Shown: piece by piece, positions 16,520-25,686 of the stretch
Numbering within the stretch: the stretch's first letter is position 1
How the letters are laid out: the number at the start of each line of letters is the position of its first letter
DNA from: Polynucleobacter sp. KF022
GTDB taxonomy: Bacteria; Pseudomonadota; Gammaproteobacteria; Burkholderiales; Burkholderiaceae
NCBI RefSeq assembly: GCF_027924105.1
Contig: NZ_AP026972.1
Location: 1,178,001-1,242,000, forward strand
Direction: 5' to 3'
DNA: 64,000 nucleotides
Translations under genes and position numbers: made by a program
Notes under the pieces: generated by a model
Database searches by the model: none
Seen by the model: the letters and a program-made list of their open reading frames with translations, nothing else
What the model was told of the DNA's origin: nothing

Positions 16520-16606
16520 CAATCTATGTATTAAAAGCATATTTCGAAATGACCCAAATACCTTTGGGATAAAGCCATGCGGTGATTCAGGCGAGTGGTG
16601 GCGCCA

Positions 16607-17011
16607 TTACTCGCAACTGCCTGTCATTAGCAGTGCGCCAGAGAAGAATCCAAACGGCTTCTTACCGTCTTTTGCAAACCCTTCGATGCTGAGATAGTCC
16701 ACAAAGGCACCATTCTTACCTGCAGACTTTTGCGTCCAAATAACTTTGTAAGCATTGCCGTTGCTTCCTGATGCGATGACTTTGGGCTTTCCTAAAGAAT
16801 CCATCACATCGCCAACCACTTCCCCAGTTTTTTTGACCACTGCAAATTCTTGGCCAATTCTGGGACTGTCTTTAACGATATCTAGCTCTCCATTGCTTTT
16901 AATGTAAGCGTCACTCAAAACCTCGCATCGATAGGTTTTTTCAGTTGCCAAAATAGCTGGAGAAACCAATGCCGCACAGATGAGGGTTAGAAATAATGAG
17001 AGCTTATTCAT
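16607..17011 (-). CDS. Secreted hypothetical protein (134 aa)
   Basis: 134 residues with a clear Sec signal peptide (cleavage after AILA, about residue 22). The mature part is beta-rich and contains two cysteines (YRCEV near its start, TGSCE at the extreme end) that could form a disulfide. I recognise no family. It follows serS by 11 bp in the same direction and may be read from the same message. Confidence 0.65.
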   Translation of the reverse strand: MNKLSLFLTLICAALVSPAILATEKTYRCEVLSDAYIKSNGELDIVKDSPRIGQEFAVVKKTGEVVGDVMDSLGKPKVIASGSNGNAYKVIWTQKSAGKNGAFVDYLSIEGFAKDGKKPFGFFSGALLMTGSCE

Positions 17012-17022
17012 TTGCTCAAACT

Positions 17023-18333
17023 TTAAATAGGCTTAAGTACTTCTAAGCCGCCTAAGTATGGCTGCAGCGCTTTCGGAATGGCAATACTGCCATCGACTTG
17101 TTGCTTGTTCTCAAGCAACGCAACCAAAGCCCTACCCACCGCTAAGCCTGAGCCATTTAAGGTATGCACCAATTCTGGTTTGCCTTGGCCAGCTTTGAAT
17201 CTAGCTTGCATGCGTCGCGCTTGGAAATCACCCATGCTGGAGCATGAGCTAATTTCTCTGTATGCATTTTGTGAAGGCACCCACACTTCTAAATCGTAAG
17301 TCTTGGTGCTACCAAAGCCCATATCGCCAGTGCAGAGCAATACTTTTCTGTAAGGCAATTCAAGCAACTCCAAAATACGCTCTGCATGACCAGTCAGATC
17401 CTCTAGAGCCTGCATTGAATCTTCTGGCTTAGTAATTTGCACCAACTCTACTTTGTCAAACTGATGCTGACGGATCATGCCGCGGACATCACGACCATAG
17501 CTACCCGCTTCTGAGCGAAAGCATGGTGTGTGAGCTACAAACTTCATTGGCAAGTTATCGGCGTTGACGATTTCATCGCGAACTAAATTGGTCACTGGCA
17601 CTTCTGCTGTTGGAATAAGATAGAAGTTCTCAGTCTTCGCTTCACCATTGCCGTCTTCACCGCCCATTTGGCGGGGAACCTTGAATAAGTCTTCTTCAAA
17701 TTTGGGCAACTGGCCTGTGCCGCGCATAGATGCAGCGTTCACCATATAAGGTGCGTAGACTTCTTGATACTCATGCTTTGTGGCATGAGTATCGATCATG
17801 AACTGCGCTAAGGCGCGGTGCAATCTGGCGATTGGTCCTTTGAGTACTGCAAAGCGTGAACCGCTGATTTTTGCCGCCACTTCAAAGTCAAGACCTAATG
17901 GGCCGCCAAGGTCCACGTGATCTTTAATCTCAAAATCAAAAATCGGTTGCTCACCCCAACGCTTTACTTCTTTGTTTTCGGTTTCGTCTTTACCTGTTGG
18001 CACAGACTCATCTGGCAGATTCGGAATACCCATTAAGAAATCAGAAATTTCTGCCTGAAGCACTACTAAGCGGGCAGAACCAGATTCCATGTCGGTGTTT
18101 ACTTGTGCAACTTCCGCCATCTCAGCAGAAGCGTCCTCACCCTTACCTTTTTTCATACCAATCGCTTTAGACAATTGATTGCGCTTAGCTTGCAATTCTT
18201 CGGTACGGGTTTGTAAAGATTTGCGCTCCGATTCTAGGGCATTGAATTTATCAACATCCAACTGGAACTTACGAGCAGCTAAACGTGCAGCAACTGCGGC
18301 GATATCTTTACGGAGTAATTGCGGATCAATCAT
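17023..18333 (-). CDS. serS: Seryl-tRNA synthetase
   Basis: 436 residues. The N-terminal coiled-coil arm (about 25-110) is followed by the class II catalytic core. The TAEVPVTN and FRSEAGSYGRDVRGMIRQHQ (motif 2) blocks are present, as is motif 3 (NGSGLAVGRALVALLE). It charges tRNA-Ser, including the tRNA-Ser(CGA) encoded nearby. It is full length for the family. It lies 53 bp after lolA in the lolA-ftsK gene run. Confidence 0.97.
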   Translation of the reverse strand: MIDPQLLRKDIAAVAARLAARKFQLDVDKFNALESERKSLQTRTEELQAKRNQLSKAIGMKKGKGEDASAEMAEVAQVNTDMESGSARLVVLQAEISDFLMGIPNLPDESVPTGKDETENKEVKRWGEQPIFDFEIKDHVDLGGPLGLDFEVAAKISGSRFAVLKGPIARLHRALAQFMIDTHATKHEYQEVYAPYMVNAASMRGTGQLPKFEEDLFKVPRQMGGEDGNGEAKTENFYLIPTAEVPVTNLVRDEIVNADNLPMKFVAHTPCFRSEAGSYGRDVRGMIRQHQFDKVELVQITKPEDSMQALEDLTGHAERILELLELPYRKVLLCTGDMGFGSTKTYDLEVWVPSQNAYREISSCSSMGDFQARRMQARFKAGQGKPELVHTLNGSGLAVGRALVALLENKQQVDGSIAIPKALQPYLGGLEVLKPI

Positions 18334-18386
18334 ATGTTGCTCTGGTTTGGTTTGTTCTGTTTTAGTACTTAGTGAATATTGTGGCT

Positions 18387-19070
18387 CTAGTTTAAGCGCA
18401 AGACTTCAGCGCCTGCTGGCGGAATAAAAGTGAAGCGATTAGCAGGCAAATTGATGTTCAATTGGATCTTATCCAGGGTTACCAAAACCACACTTCCAAG
18501 CCCATCAGTTAATTCAAGAGCCCTAGGCAAGTTATTGGCCATGCCAATAGAGATCTTCGTATAAGGAAGATCATTTTTATTCTTTGCGTTGGAGTCCTTT
18601 TTAGGCGTTAGAGAAACCCACTTCATGCCCAAGCGCTCTTCGCCTTCAATCAAGTCAAAGTGCTGCTCAAGAGATGTTTCACCAAACAAGATTGCTGCTG
18701 GAGTGGATGCCAAAGCCTGGCCTGCCGGACGAAAGGTTGCCTGATTTAAATCCTTGTCCCACAGAATCAACTGCTTGCCATCAGCAATCAACTTTTGCTC
18801 GTAAGGTTTTTGGGTATCCCAGATAAAACGGCCTGGACGCTGAAATACAAAATGTCCTTGCGTTTGACGTAGAACTTTCAAGCCCTTGTCTTGCGGCTCA
18901 TTCGCCTTAGGCGCACGCAACTGCTGTTGCACAAAATCACCTTCGGCAGTTTTGGAGTTACGCACAAATTGACGTAATTGCTCAGCACCACTCTCAGATT
19001 GTGAGAACGCTGTGCCTGCAAACAGAATGCTTGCAATTCCAAGAATTGCTGAAATTAGAAATCTTGACAT
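18387..19070 (-). CDS. lolA: Outer-membrane lipoprotein carrier protein LolA
   Basis: 227 residues with a signal peptide (cleaved near GTAFSQ) and LolA-type beta-sheet features: AEGDFVQQQL early, GHFVFQRPGRFIWDT, then EQKLIADGKQLILWD. It ferries lipoproteins across the periplasm from LolCDE to LolB. It lies 6 nt after ftsK, an arrangement common in Burkholderiales. Confidence 0.93.
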   Translation of the reverse strand: MSRFLISAILGIASILFAGTAFSQSESGAEQLRQFVRNSKTAEGDFVQQQLRAPKANEPQDKGLKVLRQTQGHFVFQRPGRFIWDTQKPYEQKLIADGKQLILWDKDLNQATFRPAGQALASTPAAILFGETSLEQHFDLIEGEERLGMKWVSLTPKKDSNAKNKNDLPYTKISIGMANNLPRALELTDGLGSVVLVTLDKIQLNINLPANRFTFIPPAGAEVLRLN

Positions 19071-19076
19071 GGATTC

Positions 19077-21389
19077 TTACTCTGAAGGACGGTGCAAAAT
19101 CTCGCGATTACCACCGTTACCCATCTTTGATACGAGGCCGGCTTTTTCCATATCCTCTAGGAGGCGTGCAGCTCGGTTATAACCAATACGCAGATGACGT
19201 TGTACTAATGAGATAGATGGGCGTTTATTTTCGAGAACGATAGCTACAGCTTGATCGTAGAGCGGGTCGGCTTCGCCACCGCTCTCACCGGTCAATGCAT
19301 CAACATTAGATTCATCCGCGCCTTCGAGGACGCCATCAATATAATTCGCTTCGCCCTTCTCTTTGAGCCATTCCACCACACGATGAACTTCATCGTCAGA
19401 CACAAAGGCGCCGTGTACACGCACTGGTAAGCCGGTGCCTGGTGCCATGTAAAGCATGTCACCCATACCAAGCAATGCCTCCGCGCCCTGCTGATCCAAA
19501 ATCGTACGGCTGTCGATCTTCGAGCTCACCTGGAATGAAATACGGGTAGGAACGTTAGCTTTAATCAAACCAGTAATAACGTCAACGCTTGGACGTTGTG
19601 TTGCTAGAACCAAATGAATGCCAGCAGCACGTGCCTTTTGTGCAATACGCGCAATCAACTCTTCAATCTTCTTACCAGAGACCATCATCAAGTCAGCCAA
19701 CTCATCGATCACAATGACGATGACTGGTGCTTTATAAATTGGCTCTGGATCATCCGGCGTCAAGCTAAATGGATTGGTGAGCTTCTCACCTTTTTCTTCT
19801 GCTTCCAAAATCTTCTTGTTAAAGCCAGCTAAGTTACGTACGCCAAACTTACTCATCAGTTTGTAGCGGCGCTCCATCTCGTTCACAGCCCAATTGAGCG
19901 CGTTATACGCCTGCTTCATATCCGTGACGACTGGGCATAACAAATGTGGAATCTTGTCGTAGATTGCCATCTCTAGCATCTTCGGATCAATCATGATCAA
20001 ACGTACTTCATCAGGCTTAGCCTTAAAAAGTAGCGACAAAATCATGGCATTGATACCAACAGACTTACCGGCACCGGTAGTACCTGCAACTAGGCAATGC
20101 GGCATCTTCGCCAAGTCAGCCACCATTGGGCTACCGGAAATATCTTTACCTAAGGCTAGGGTCAGCAATGAATGGTTGTCGTTGTATACCTGTGAGGTCA
20201 GAATCTCTGACAAGTACACAGACTGACGTGTTGGATTTGGTAATTCCAATGCCATACAGGTCTTACCCGGAATAGTTTCTACTACACGCATACTCACTAC
20301 GCCCAATGAGCGGGCCAAGTCACGTGAGAGGTTCACAATCTGACTACCCTTCACGCCCACTGCTGGATCAATCTCGTAGCGTGTTACCACTGGGCCGGGG
20401 TATGCAGCAATGACGGTTACCTGTACATTAAATTCAGCTAACTTACGTTCGATTAAACGAGAGGTAAATTCCAATACTTCAGCAGAGATAGTTTCTTTTG
20501 CTTCTGGTACCGGATCAAGCAAAGCGAGTGGTGGTAACTCTGAATCTGGAATATCCACAAACAGAGGTTGTTGTTTCTCGCGCTCAACTCGAGCACTCTT
20601 TGGAATCTCTACCGGTGCACGCACAATCTGTACTGGCGCAGCTACTTCAACACGACCGCGGAATTCTTCTACAAATTCTTCGCGCTCTTCTGCCGCAACT
20701 TCGCCTAACTTGCGATCTTCTTCGCTATCGCGACGTTCACGAATACGGTGAAAAGATACCTCCAGGAAACGTCCTACTTTTTCAGCAACGTCCAACCAGG
20801 AGAAATGCAGAAATAGGGAGAGGCCGGCACACAACCCAAAGAGCAAAACCAAGGTGGCGCCAGTAAAACCAAGGGACATTTGCAATGGGTCACCGATCAG
20901 CTCACCCAAAATGCCTCCAGGCGGCCTAGGAAGCTGCCAGGACAGCGAATGCATCCGAATAGACTCAAGACCCATACTGCAGGCTAAGGTCAGGCCAAAG
21001 CCCAACCAGCGCATTAACAAGGAATCTGGTTTAGCCTCTGGATCCGGTGGCAAGGGGATGCTCCAAAGCTCACGCCAGCCATTAAGGACACGGCGCCCAA
21101 ATAAAGCCACCCACCAAAAGGCAGAAATACCAAAGACATAGAGCATTAAATCGGCTAAATAAGCCCCAAAACGACCGCCTAGGTTCTTAGGATCCTCGAA
21201 ACTGGCGTGGGACCAGGCTGGGTCAGCCTTGGAATAGGTCAGCAAAATGGCAAATAAGCCCAAGCAAAGGCCTAGGGAGATGAACCAGCGGGCCTCCAAT
21301 AAAAGGCGGGGCATCCTGCCCTGCCCGCCAGTATTAGGGGGCTCGGGACTCAATGGAGTCTTGGACTTCGGATATGCGGTTCTTGCCAT
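19077..21389 (-). CDS. ftsK: DNA translocase FtsK
   Basis: 770 residues. The N-terminus has four membrane helices (about 30-195), followed by a linker rich in Glu and Pro. The RecA-like motor has Walker A GTTGAGKS and Walker B VIVIVIDELADLM. A C-terminal winged-helix gamma domain (YNRAARLLEDMEKAGLV) binds KOPS and contacts XerD. It acts at the septum in chromosome segregation. The upstream region shared with divergent trxB is 39 bp; TACAAT lies 9 nt before its ATG, so its mRNA would have a very short leader. Confidence 0.96.
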   Translation of the reverse strand: MARTAYPKSKTPLSPEPPNTGGQGRMPRLLLEARWFISLGLCLGLFAILLTYSKADPAWSHASFEDPKNLGGRFGAYLADLMLYVFGISAFWWVALFGRRVLNGWRELWSIPLPPDPEAKPDSLLMRWLGFGLTLACSMGLESIRMHSLSWQLPRPPGGILGELIGDPLQMSLGFTGATLVLLFGLCAGLSLFLHFSWLDVAEKVGRFLEVSFHRIRERRDSEEDRKLGEVAAEEREEFVEEFRGRVEVAAPVQIVRAPVEIPKSARVEREKQQPLFVDIPDSELPPLALLDPVPEAKETISAEVLEFTSRLIERKLAEFNVQVTVIAAYPGPVVTRYEIDPAVGVKGSQIVNLSRDLARSLGVVSMRVVETIPGKTCMALELPNPTRQSVYLSEILTSQVYNDNHSLLTLALGKDISGSPMVADLAKMPHCLVAGTTGAGKSVGINAMILSLLFKAKPDEVRLIMIDPKMLEMAIYDKIPHLLCPVVTDMKQAYNALNWAVNEMERRYKLMSKFGVRNLAGFNKKILEAEEKGEKLTNPFSLTPDDPEPIYKAPVIVIVIDELADLMMVSGKKIEELIARIAQKARAAGIHLVLATQRPSVDVITGLIKANVPTRISFQVSSKIDSRTILDQQGAEALLGMGDMLYMAPGTGLPVRVHGAFVSDDEVHRVVEWLKEKGEANYIDGVLEGADESNVDALTGESGGEADPLYDQAVAIVLENKRPSISLVQRHLRIGYNRAARLLEDMEKAGLVSKMGNGGNREILHRPSE

Positions 21390-21416
21390 GTTCTACCGAT
21401 TGTAATCAAGCAAATC

Positions 21417-21422
21417 TATAAT
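21417..21422 (+). promoter_or_regulatory. -10 hexamer for a probably leaderless trxB mRNA
   Basis: A perfect TATAAT is followed by TTTGAA-type 6 nt and then ATG 21429. Transcription starting the usual 7 nt after the hexamer would begin at the A of the ATG. There is no SD. The -35 is weak. Confidence 0.5.
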
Positions 21423-21428
21423 TTGAAT

Positions 21429-22385
21429 ATGACTACAAATACCCCAAAACACTCTAAAGTTCTCATCCTTGGATCAGGCCCTGCTGGCTACACAGCCGCT
21501 GTCTACGCAGCCCGAGCCAATTTGAACCCCACCCTCATTACTGGGCTGGCTCAAGGCGGTCAATTAATGACCACAACCGACGTGGAAAACTGGCCTGCGG
21601 ATGCCGATGGCGTTCAAGGCCCGGAGCTCATGGATCGCTTTTTAAAGCATGCTGAGCGCTTTAATACTGAAATCATTTTTGATCACATCCATACAGCAGC
21701 CCTTAAAGAGAAACCGATTCGCCTGGTTGGCGATTCTGGAACTTACACCTGCGATGCCTTAATCATTTGCACAGGCGCTTCTGCTCAATACATCGGCCTA
21801 CCAAGTGAAGAAGCATTCATGGGTCGCGGTGTTTCTGGTTGCGCAACTTGTGATGGTTTCTTCTACCGCAATCAAGATGTTTGCGTAGTGGGTGGTGGTA
21901 ACACTGCTGTTGAAGAAGCGCTCTATCTCACAGGTATTGCCAAAAAAGTAACTGTGATTCATCGTCGCGATAAATTCCGCGCTGAGCCAATCTTGAACGA
22001 TCGCTTAATGGCGAAAGTTGCTGAAGGCAAAGTAGAGCTCAAATTGAACGCCACTCTTGATGAAGTGCTTGGCGATGAAAAAGGTGTTACTGGTGTGCGC
22101 ATTAAGAAACAAGATGGCAGCACTGAAGAGATTGCTGTGACTGGCGCCTTTATCGCCATTGGTCACAAGCCAAACACTGAACTTTTTGTTGGTCAGCTCG
22201 ATATGAACAATGGCTACCTCAAGACCCAATCAGGACTTGAAGGCAATGCTACTGCCACCAATATCCCTGGCGTGTTTGCGGCTGGCGATGTACAAGATCA
22301 CATCTACCGTCAAGCAATTACTAGTGCTGGTACAGGTTGTATGGCTGCACTTGATGCGCAGCGTTACTTAGAAACATTGGAATAA
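21429..22385 (+). CDS. trxB: Thioredoxin reductase
   Basis: 318 residues. The N-terminal FAD motif GSGPAGYTAAVYAARA, the redox-active CATC in SGCATCDGFF and the NADPH motif GGGNTAVEEAL are all present; the C-terminal FAD block ends VFAAGDVQD. It reduces thioredoxin with NADPH. The start is ATG 21429 rather than TTG 21423 because the ATG stands 6 nt after a perfect TATAAT. It is divergent from ftsK and followed by a strong terminator. Confidence 0.95.
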   Translation: MTTNTPKHSKVLILGSGPAGYTAAVYAARANLNPTLITGLAQGGQLMTTTDVENWPADADGVQGPELMDRFLKHAERFNTEIIFDHIHTAALKEKPIRLVGDSGTYTCDALIICTGASAQYIGLPSEEAFMGRGVSGCATCDGFFYRNQDVCVVGGGNTAVEEALYLTGIAKKVTVIHRRDKFRAEPILNDRLMAKVAEGKVELKLNATLDEVLGDEKGVTGVRIKKQDGSTEEIAVTGAFIAIGHKPNTELFVGQLDMNNGYLKTQSGLEGNATATNIPGVFAAGDVQDHIYRQAITSAGTGCMAALDAQRYLETLE

Positions 22386-22403
22386 GTCTCTAAACTTTTA
22401 ATA

Positions 22404-22438
22404 ATAAAAATGCCTAGCAATGCTAGGCATTTTTATTA
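22404..22438. terminator. Bidirectional terminator between trxB and vapC
   Basis: AATGCCTAG/CTAGGCATT hairpin with a 5-nt loop, flanked by A-runs and T-runs on both sides. It serves trxB (+) and vapC (-). Confidence 0.8.
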
Positions 22439-22449
22439 GGATATTTTTT

Positions 22450-22848
22450 CTAAACCCAATTTTCAAGGGCAAGGTTAGGGACTCTTTTAAATTCGGATAG
22501 ATTATTTGTTACCAGGGTTAAACCATGACTTCTAGCATGAGCCGCAATATGAATATCATTTACTCCAATAGGCTTACCCTTGCTCTCCAAGAATGCCTTA
22601 ATTTGACCATAATGCTGAGTTGCATTTATGTCATAAGGTAAAACTTCCAAATGACTTACAAAGTCTTCAATGTTATTAAGATTACTTTCAACCTGTTGAC
22701 TCTTTTCTGCGCCATACATCAACTCCGCCAACGTAATTGTTGATATTGCCATTCGGTTTGCATTTTTATTGAAGATCTTAAGCACTTCCAGCGGCTTTCC
22801 CTTCATTACATAAATAACAAGATTGGTATCTAGCAAGTACTTAAGCAT
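22450..22848 (-). CDS. vapC: VapC-type PIN-domain toxin
   Basis: A 132-residue PIN-domain ribonuclease. The acidic site is visible as D7 (YLLDTNL), a Glu in TLAELMYGAEKS and a late Asp in GVNDIHIAAHA. VapC toxins cleave tRNA or rRNA. Its ATG overlaps the vapB stop by one base (TAATG), so translation is coupled to the antitoxin. Confidence 0.88.
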   Translation of the reverse strand: MLKYLLDTNLVIYVMKGKPLEVLKIFNKNANRMAISTITLAELMYGAEKSQQVESNLNNIEDFVSHLEVLPYDINATQHYGQIKAFLESKGKPIGVNDIHIAAHARSHGLTLVTNNLSEFKRVPNLALENWV

Positions 22849-23081
22849 TAGAGAGGCTCTCTATCTCTTTGCTCTTGAGAGCCTCTTTCATTCATAAAAT
22901 CATCACTTACACGGGCATCGCCCAAAAAGTAGTTGTCCCACATGTTTTCAATTGGGGCAATTATTCTCTCCCGACCCTTTGCGCGAACATTAACCTTTCG
23001 AACATTTTCTGGCAGCCGCATTTCTGCAGGCAATCTCACCGCCTGAGTACGGTTGTTGGTAAACACTGTTGAAATAGCCAA
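22848..23081 (-). CDS. vapB: VapB-type antitoxin
   Basis: 77 residues of the AbrB/SpoVT fold. The chosen start is TTG 23081: a perfect GGAGG lies 8 nt upstream, and the product then begins AISTVFTNNRTQAVRLP as VapB proteins do. The longer frame to 23129 would place the SD inside the gene. The N-terminal fold binds its own promoter; the acidic C-terminus should wrap VapC. It is coupled to vapC by a 1-bp overlap. Confidence 0.85.
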   Translation of the reverse strand: MAISTVFTNNRTQAVRLPAEMRLPENVRKVNVRAKGRERIIAPIENMWDNYFLGDARVSDDFMNERGSQEQRDREPL

Positions 23082-23141
23082 AATTTCACCCTCCATCTGT
23101 ATATAGCAATTGTATATTGCACTTAGCATAATTTCAACCCC

Positions 23142-23339
23142 TTAAGAGGAAACCTTGTCTATACGGAGCTTCGGAGAGCCTCCATTTAGCATCTCCCACT
23201 CCAGGTCATCTTCACTTTCATGCGCCATGATTTGCATCTCTGTAACGAGATTTAATGCCTCACCATCAACAAAACCCTTTGGAAAGGTTTTGGGATTTGT
23301 AACATCTACGCGTACTTTAATTAATTGAATTTTTTGCAT
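23142..23339 (-). CDS. Small hypothetical protein upstream of vapBC (65 aa)
   Basis: A 65-residue soluble protein (opening MQKIQLIKVRVDVTNPKTFP) with an acidic stretch, ESEDDLEWEM. No family is recognised. It lies 60 bp before vapB on the same strand. No SD is visible before ATG 23339, so the start is uncertain. It may be a third member of the toxin-antitoxin module, since all three genes sit between two near-identical terminators. Confidence 0.45.
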   Translation of the reverse strand: MQKIQLIKVRVDVTNPKTFPKGFVDGEALNLVTEMQIMAHESEDDLEWEMLNGGSPKLRIDKVSS

Positions 23340-23392
23340 GCGTTAAATAATAATTAAAGCAATGACCGCAATATCAAAATGGCGATACCAAT

Positions 23393-23424
23393 AAAAAACG
23401 CCTAGCATTGCTAGGCGTTTTTGT
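23393..23424. terminator. Terminator downstream of hppA
   Basis: AACGCCTAG/CTAGGCGTT hairpin, 5-nt loop, with A-run and T-run flanks, just after the hppA stop. Its core GCCTAGCAWTGCTAGGC is shared with the trxB/vapC terminator at 22404-22438. Confidence 0.8.
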
Positions 23425-23442
23425 TTATTGCAGCCTGATTGC

Positions 23443-25503
23443 TTAACGTGAGACCACTGGCAACAATGGCACGATGAGCAATGCCACGATGTTGATGATC
23501 TTAATCAGCGGATTAACAGCAGGACCCGCAGTATCTTTGTAAGGGTCACCTACGGTGTCGCCAGTTACTGCGGCTTTGTGAGCCTCAGAACCTTTGCCAC
23601 CAAAGTTTCCTTCTTCAATGTATTTCTTCGCATTGTCCCAAGCGCCACCACCGGTACACATCGAGATTGCTACAAATAAGCCAGTCACGATCGTACCCAT
23701 GAGTAAGCCGCCCAATGCAGCAGGTCCTAGCAAGAGACCCACTACGATTGGGGCAACCACTGGCAAGAGTGAAGGAATGATCATCTCTTTAATTGCTGCT
23801 GAGGTGAGCATATCTACAGCTTTGCCGTACTCTGGCTTAGCAGTACCTTCCATGATTCCAGGGATGTCTCGGAACTGACGACGCACTTCCTCGACCACTG
23901 CACCAGCGCAACGACCAACCGCTTCCATGGCCATCGCACCAAACAAGTAAGGAATCATGCCGCCGATAAAGAGACCAATGATCACCATGTGGTTTGACAG
24001 ATCAAATGACACTTGCTGACCAATACCCTCTAAGGCATGGGTGTAGTCAGCAAACAGCACGAGTGATGCTAGACCCGCCGAACCAATCGCATAACCTTTG
24101 GTAACTGCTTTAGTAGTGTTGCCAACCGCATCCAATGGATCGGTAATGTCACGTACCGATTGAGGTAAACCTGCCATCTCTGCAATACCACCAGCGTTAT
24201 CGGTAATTGGGCCGTAGGCATCCAGTGCAACCACAATACCTGCCATCGACAACATCGCAGTTGCCGCAATCGCAATGCCGTACAAACCAGCTAACCAATA
24301 CGCTGCAAAAATCGCAGCGCATACAAATAGCACTGGATAAGCAGTCGACTTCATGGAAATGCCTAAACCAGCAATGATGTTAGTACCATGACCCTTAGTA
24401 GACGCTTCAGCAATATGTTGTACTGGTTTGAACTGGGTGCCAGTGTAGTACTCAGTAATCCATACCAAACCTGCTGTTAACAACAAGCCCACCACTGTTG
24501 AGCCAAACAAGCGCCATTGGCTGCCCGGAATTCCTAAGGCATCATCCGGCATGATGAAGTTAGTTACAAAGTAGAAGGCAATCAATGACAAGCCGCCAGC
24601 AATGATCAAGCCTTTATATAAGGCTGGCATGACATTCTTCATGCCTGGCGTTGCTTTTACAAATGAGCAACCGATGATGGAGGCAATGATTGAAACGCCG
24701 CCAAGTAGTAGCGGATAAACAATCGCAGCAACTGGTGCACCAGCAACCATGAGCGAACCTAAAACCATGGTTGCAATTAAAGTTACGGCATACGTTTCAA
24801 ATAAGTCTGCTGCCATACCTGCGCAGTCACCCACGTTATCGCCTACGTTGTCAGCAATCACTGCAGGATTGCGTGGATCATCCTCTGGAATACCTGCTTC
24901 CACCTTACCTACTAAATCAGCGCCAACGTCAGCACCTTTAGTAAAGATGCCACCACCTAAACGTGCAAAGATGGAAATTAATGATGAGCCGAATGCCAAA
25001 CCAATCAACGGATGTAATACCGAAGAGAGGTCTTGTCCTGCGCCAATCGATACCAGGAACATAAAGAACAAGCCGACGCCCAAGAGGCCAAGACCCACCA
25101 CCAACATGCCGGTAATGGCACCACCTTTAAATGCCACATTAAGCGCTTCGTTCATTCCCTTGGTAGCAGCTTCTGCAGTGCGAACGTTTGCTCGTACCGA
25201 GACATTCATACCGATAAAGCCACAGGCACCAGAGAGAACAGCACCAATCACAAAGCCTATGGCAGTTGCAAAATCCAGAAAGAGCGCCATGAGGATAGTA
25301 AGAACCACCCCAACAATGGCGATCGTCTTATATTGACGTGACAAATAGGCCGCCGCACCCTGCTGAATCGCCTCCGCAATTTCTTGCATCTTGGCATTAC
25401 CCGTACTTTGCTTCAAGATCCAGCCGCGCATCACAAATCCGTAAATTACGGCTAGGACACCGCACGCCAAGGCAAAATACAAGCCTAAAGTGACATTACT
25501 CAT
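23443..25503 (-). CDS. hppA: Membrane-bound H+-translocating pyrophosphatase
   Basis: A 686-residue protein with about 16 membrane helices. The substrate site DVGADLVGKVE and the DNVGDNVGDCAG block are present. GNTTKAVTKG carries Lys where K+-dependent enzymes have Ala, so this should be the K+-independent H+-pumping type. It couples PPi hydrolysis to proton export and saves energy when ATP is scarce. An SD (AGGGAG) precedes ATG 25503. It is divergent from ppa, the soluble pyrophosphatase, so two enzymes compete for the same substrate. Confidence 0.95.
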   Translation of the reverse strand: MSNVTLGLYFALACGVLAVIYGFVMRGWILKQSTGNAKMQEIAEAIQQGAAAYLSRQYKTIAIVGVVLTILMALFLDFATAIGFVIGAVLSGACGFIGMNVSVRANVRTAEAATKGMNEALNVAFKGGAITGMLVVGLGLLGVGLFFMFLVSIGAGQDLSSVLHPLIGLAFGSSLISIFARLGGGIFTKGADVGADLVGKVEAGIPEDDPRNPAVIADNVGDNVGDCAGMAADLFETYAVTLIATMVLGSLMVAGAPVAAIVYPLLLGGVSIIASIIGCSFVKATPGMKNVMPALYKGLIIAGGLSLIAFYFVTNFIMPDDALGIPGSQWRLFGSTVVGLLLTAGLVWITEYYTGTQFKPVQHIAEASTKGHGTNIIAGLGISMKSTAYPVLFVCAAIFAAYWLAGLYGIAIAATAMLSMAGIVVALDAYGPITDNAGGIAEMAGLPQSVRDITDPLDAVGNTTKAVTKGYAIGSAGLASLVLFADYTHALEGIGQQVSFDLSNHMVIIGLFIGGMIPYLFGAMAMEAVGRCAGAVVEEVRRQFRDIPGIMEGTAKPEYGKAVDMLTSAAIKEMIIPSLLPVVAPIVVGLLLGPAALGGLLMGTIVTGLFVAISMCTGGGAWDNAKKYIEEGNFGGKGSEAHKAAVTGDTVGDPYKDTAGPAVNPLIKIINIVALLIVPLLPVVSR

Positions 25504-25686
25504 GCTTGAACTCCCTAAAGTTAATCATTTGTTAATCTTTATTGATTTGCATATCCTGCACTTAGGTAGACCTGGTTCCCGAAAGCTTTAAACTATGGTC
25601 TTTAAGTATTACCAGTATGTAACAGAATCACCCCTGCGCCCCCTCTATAGGATCAGGGTATTTACTAATCACTATTCGGAGTATTT

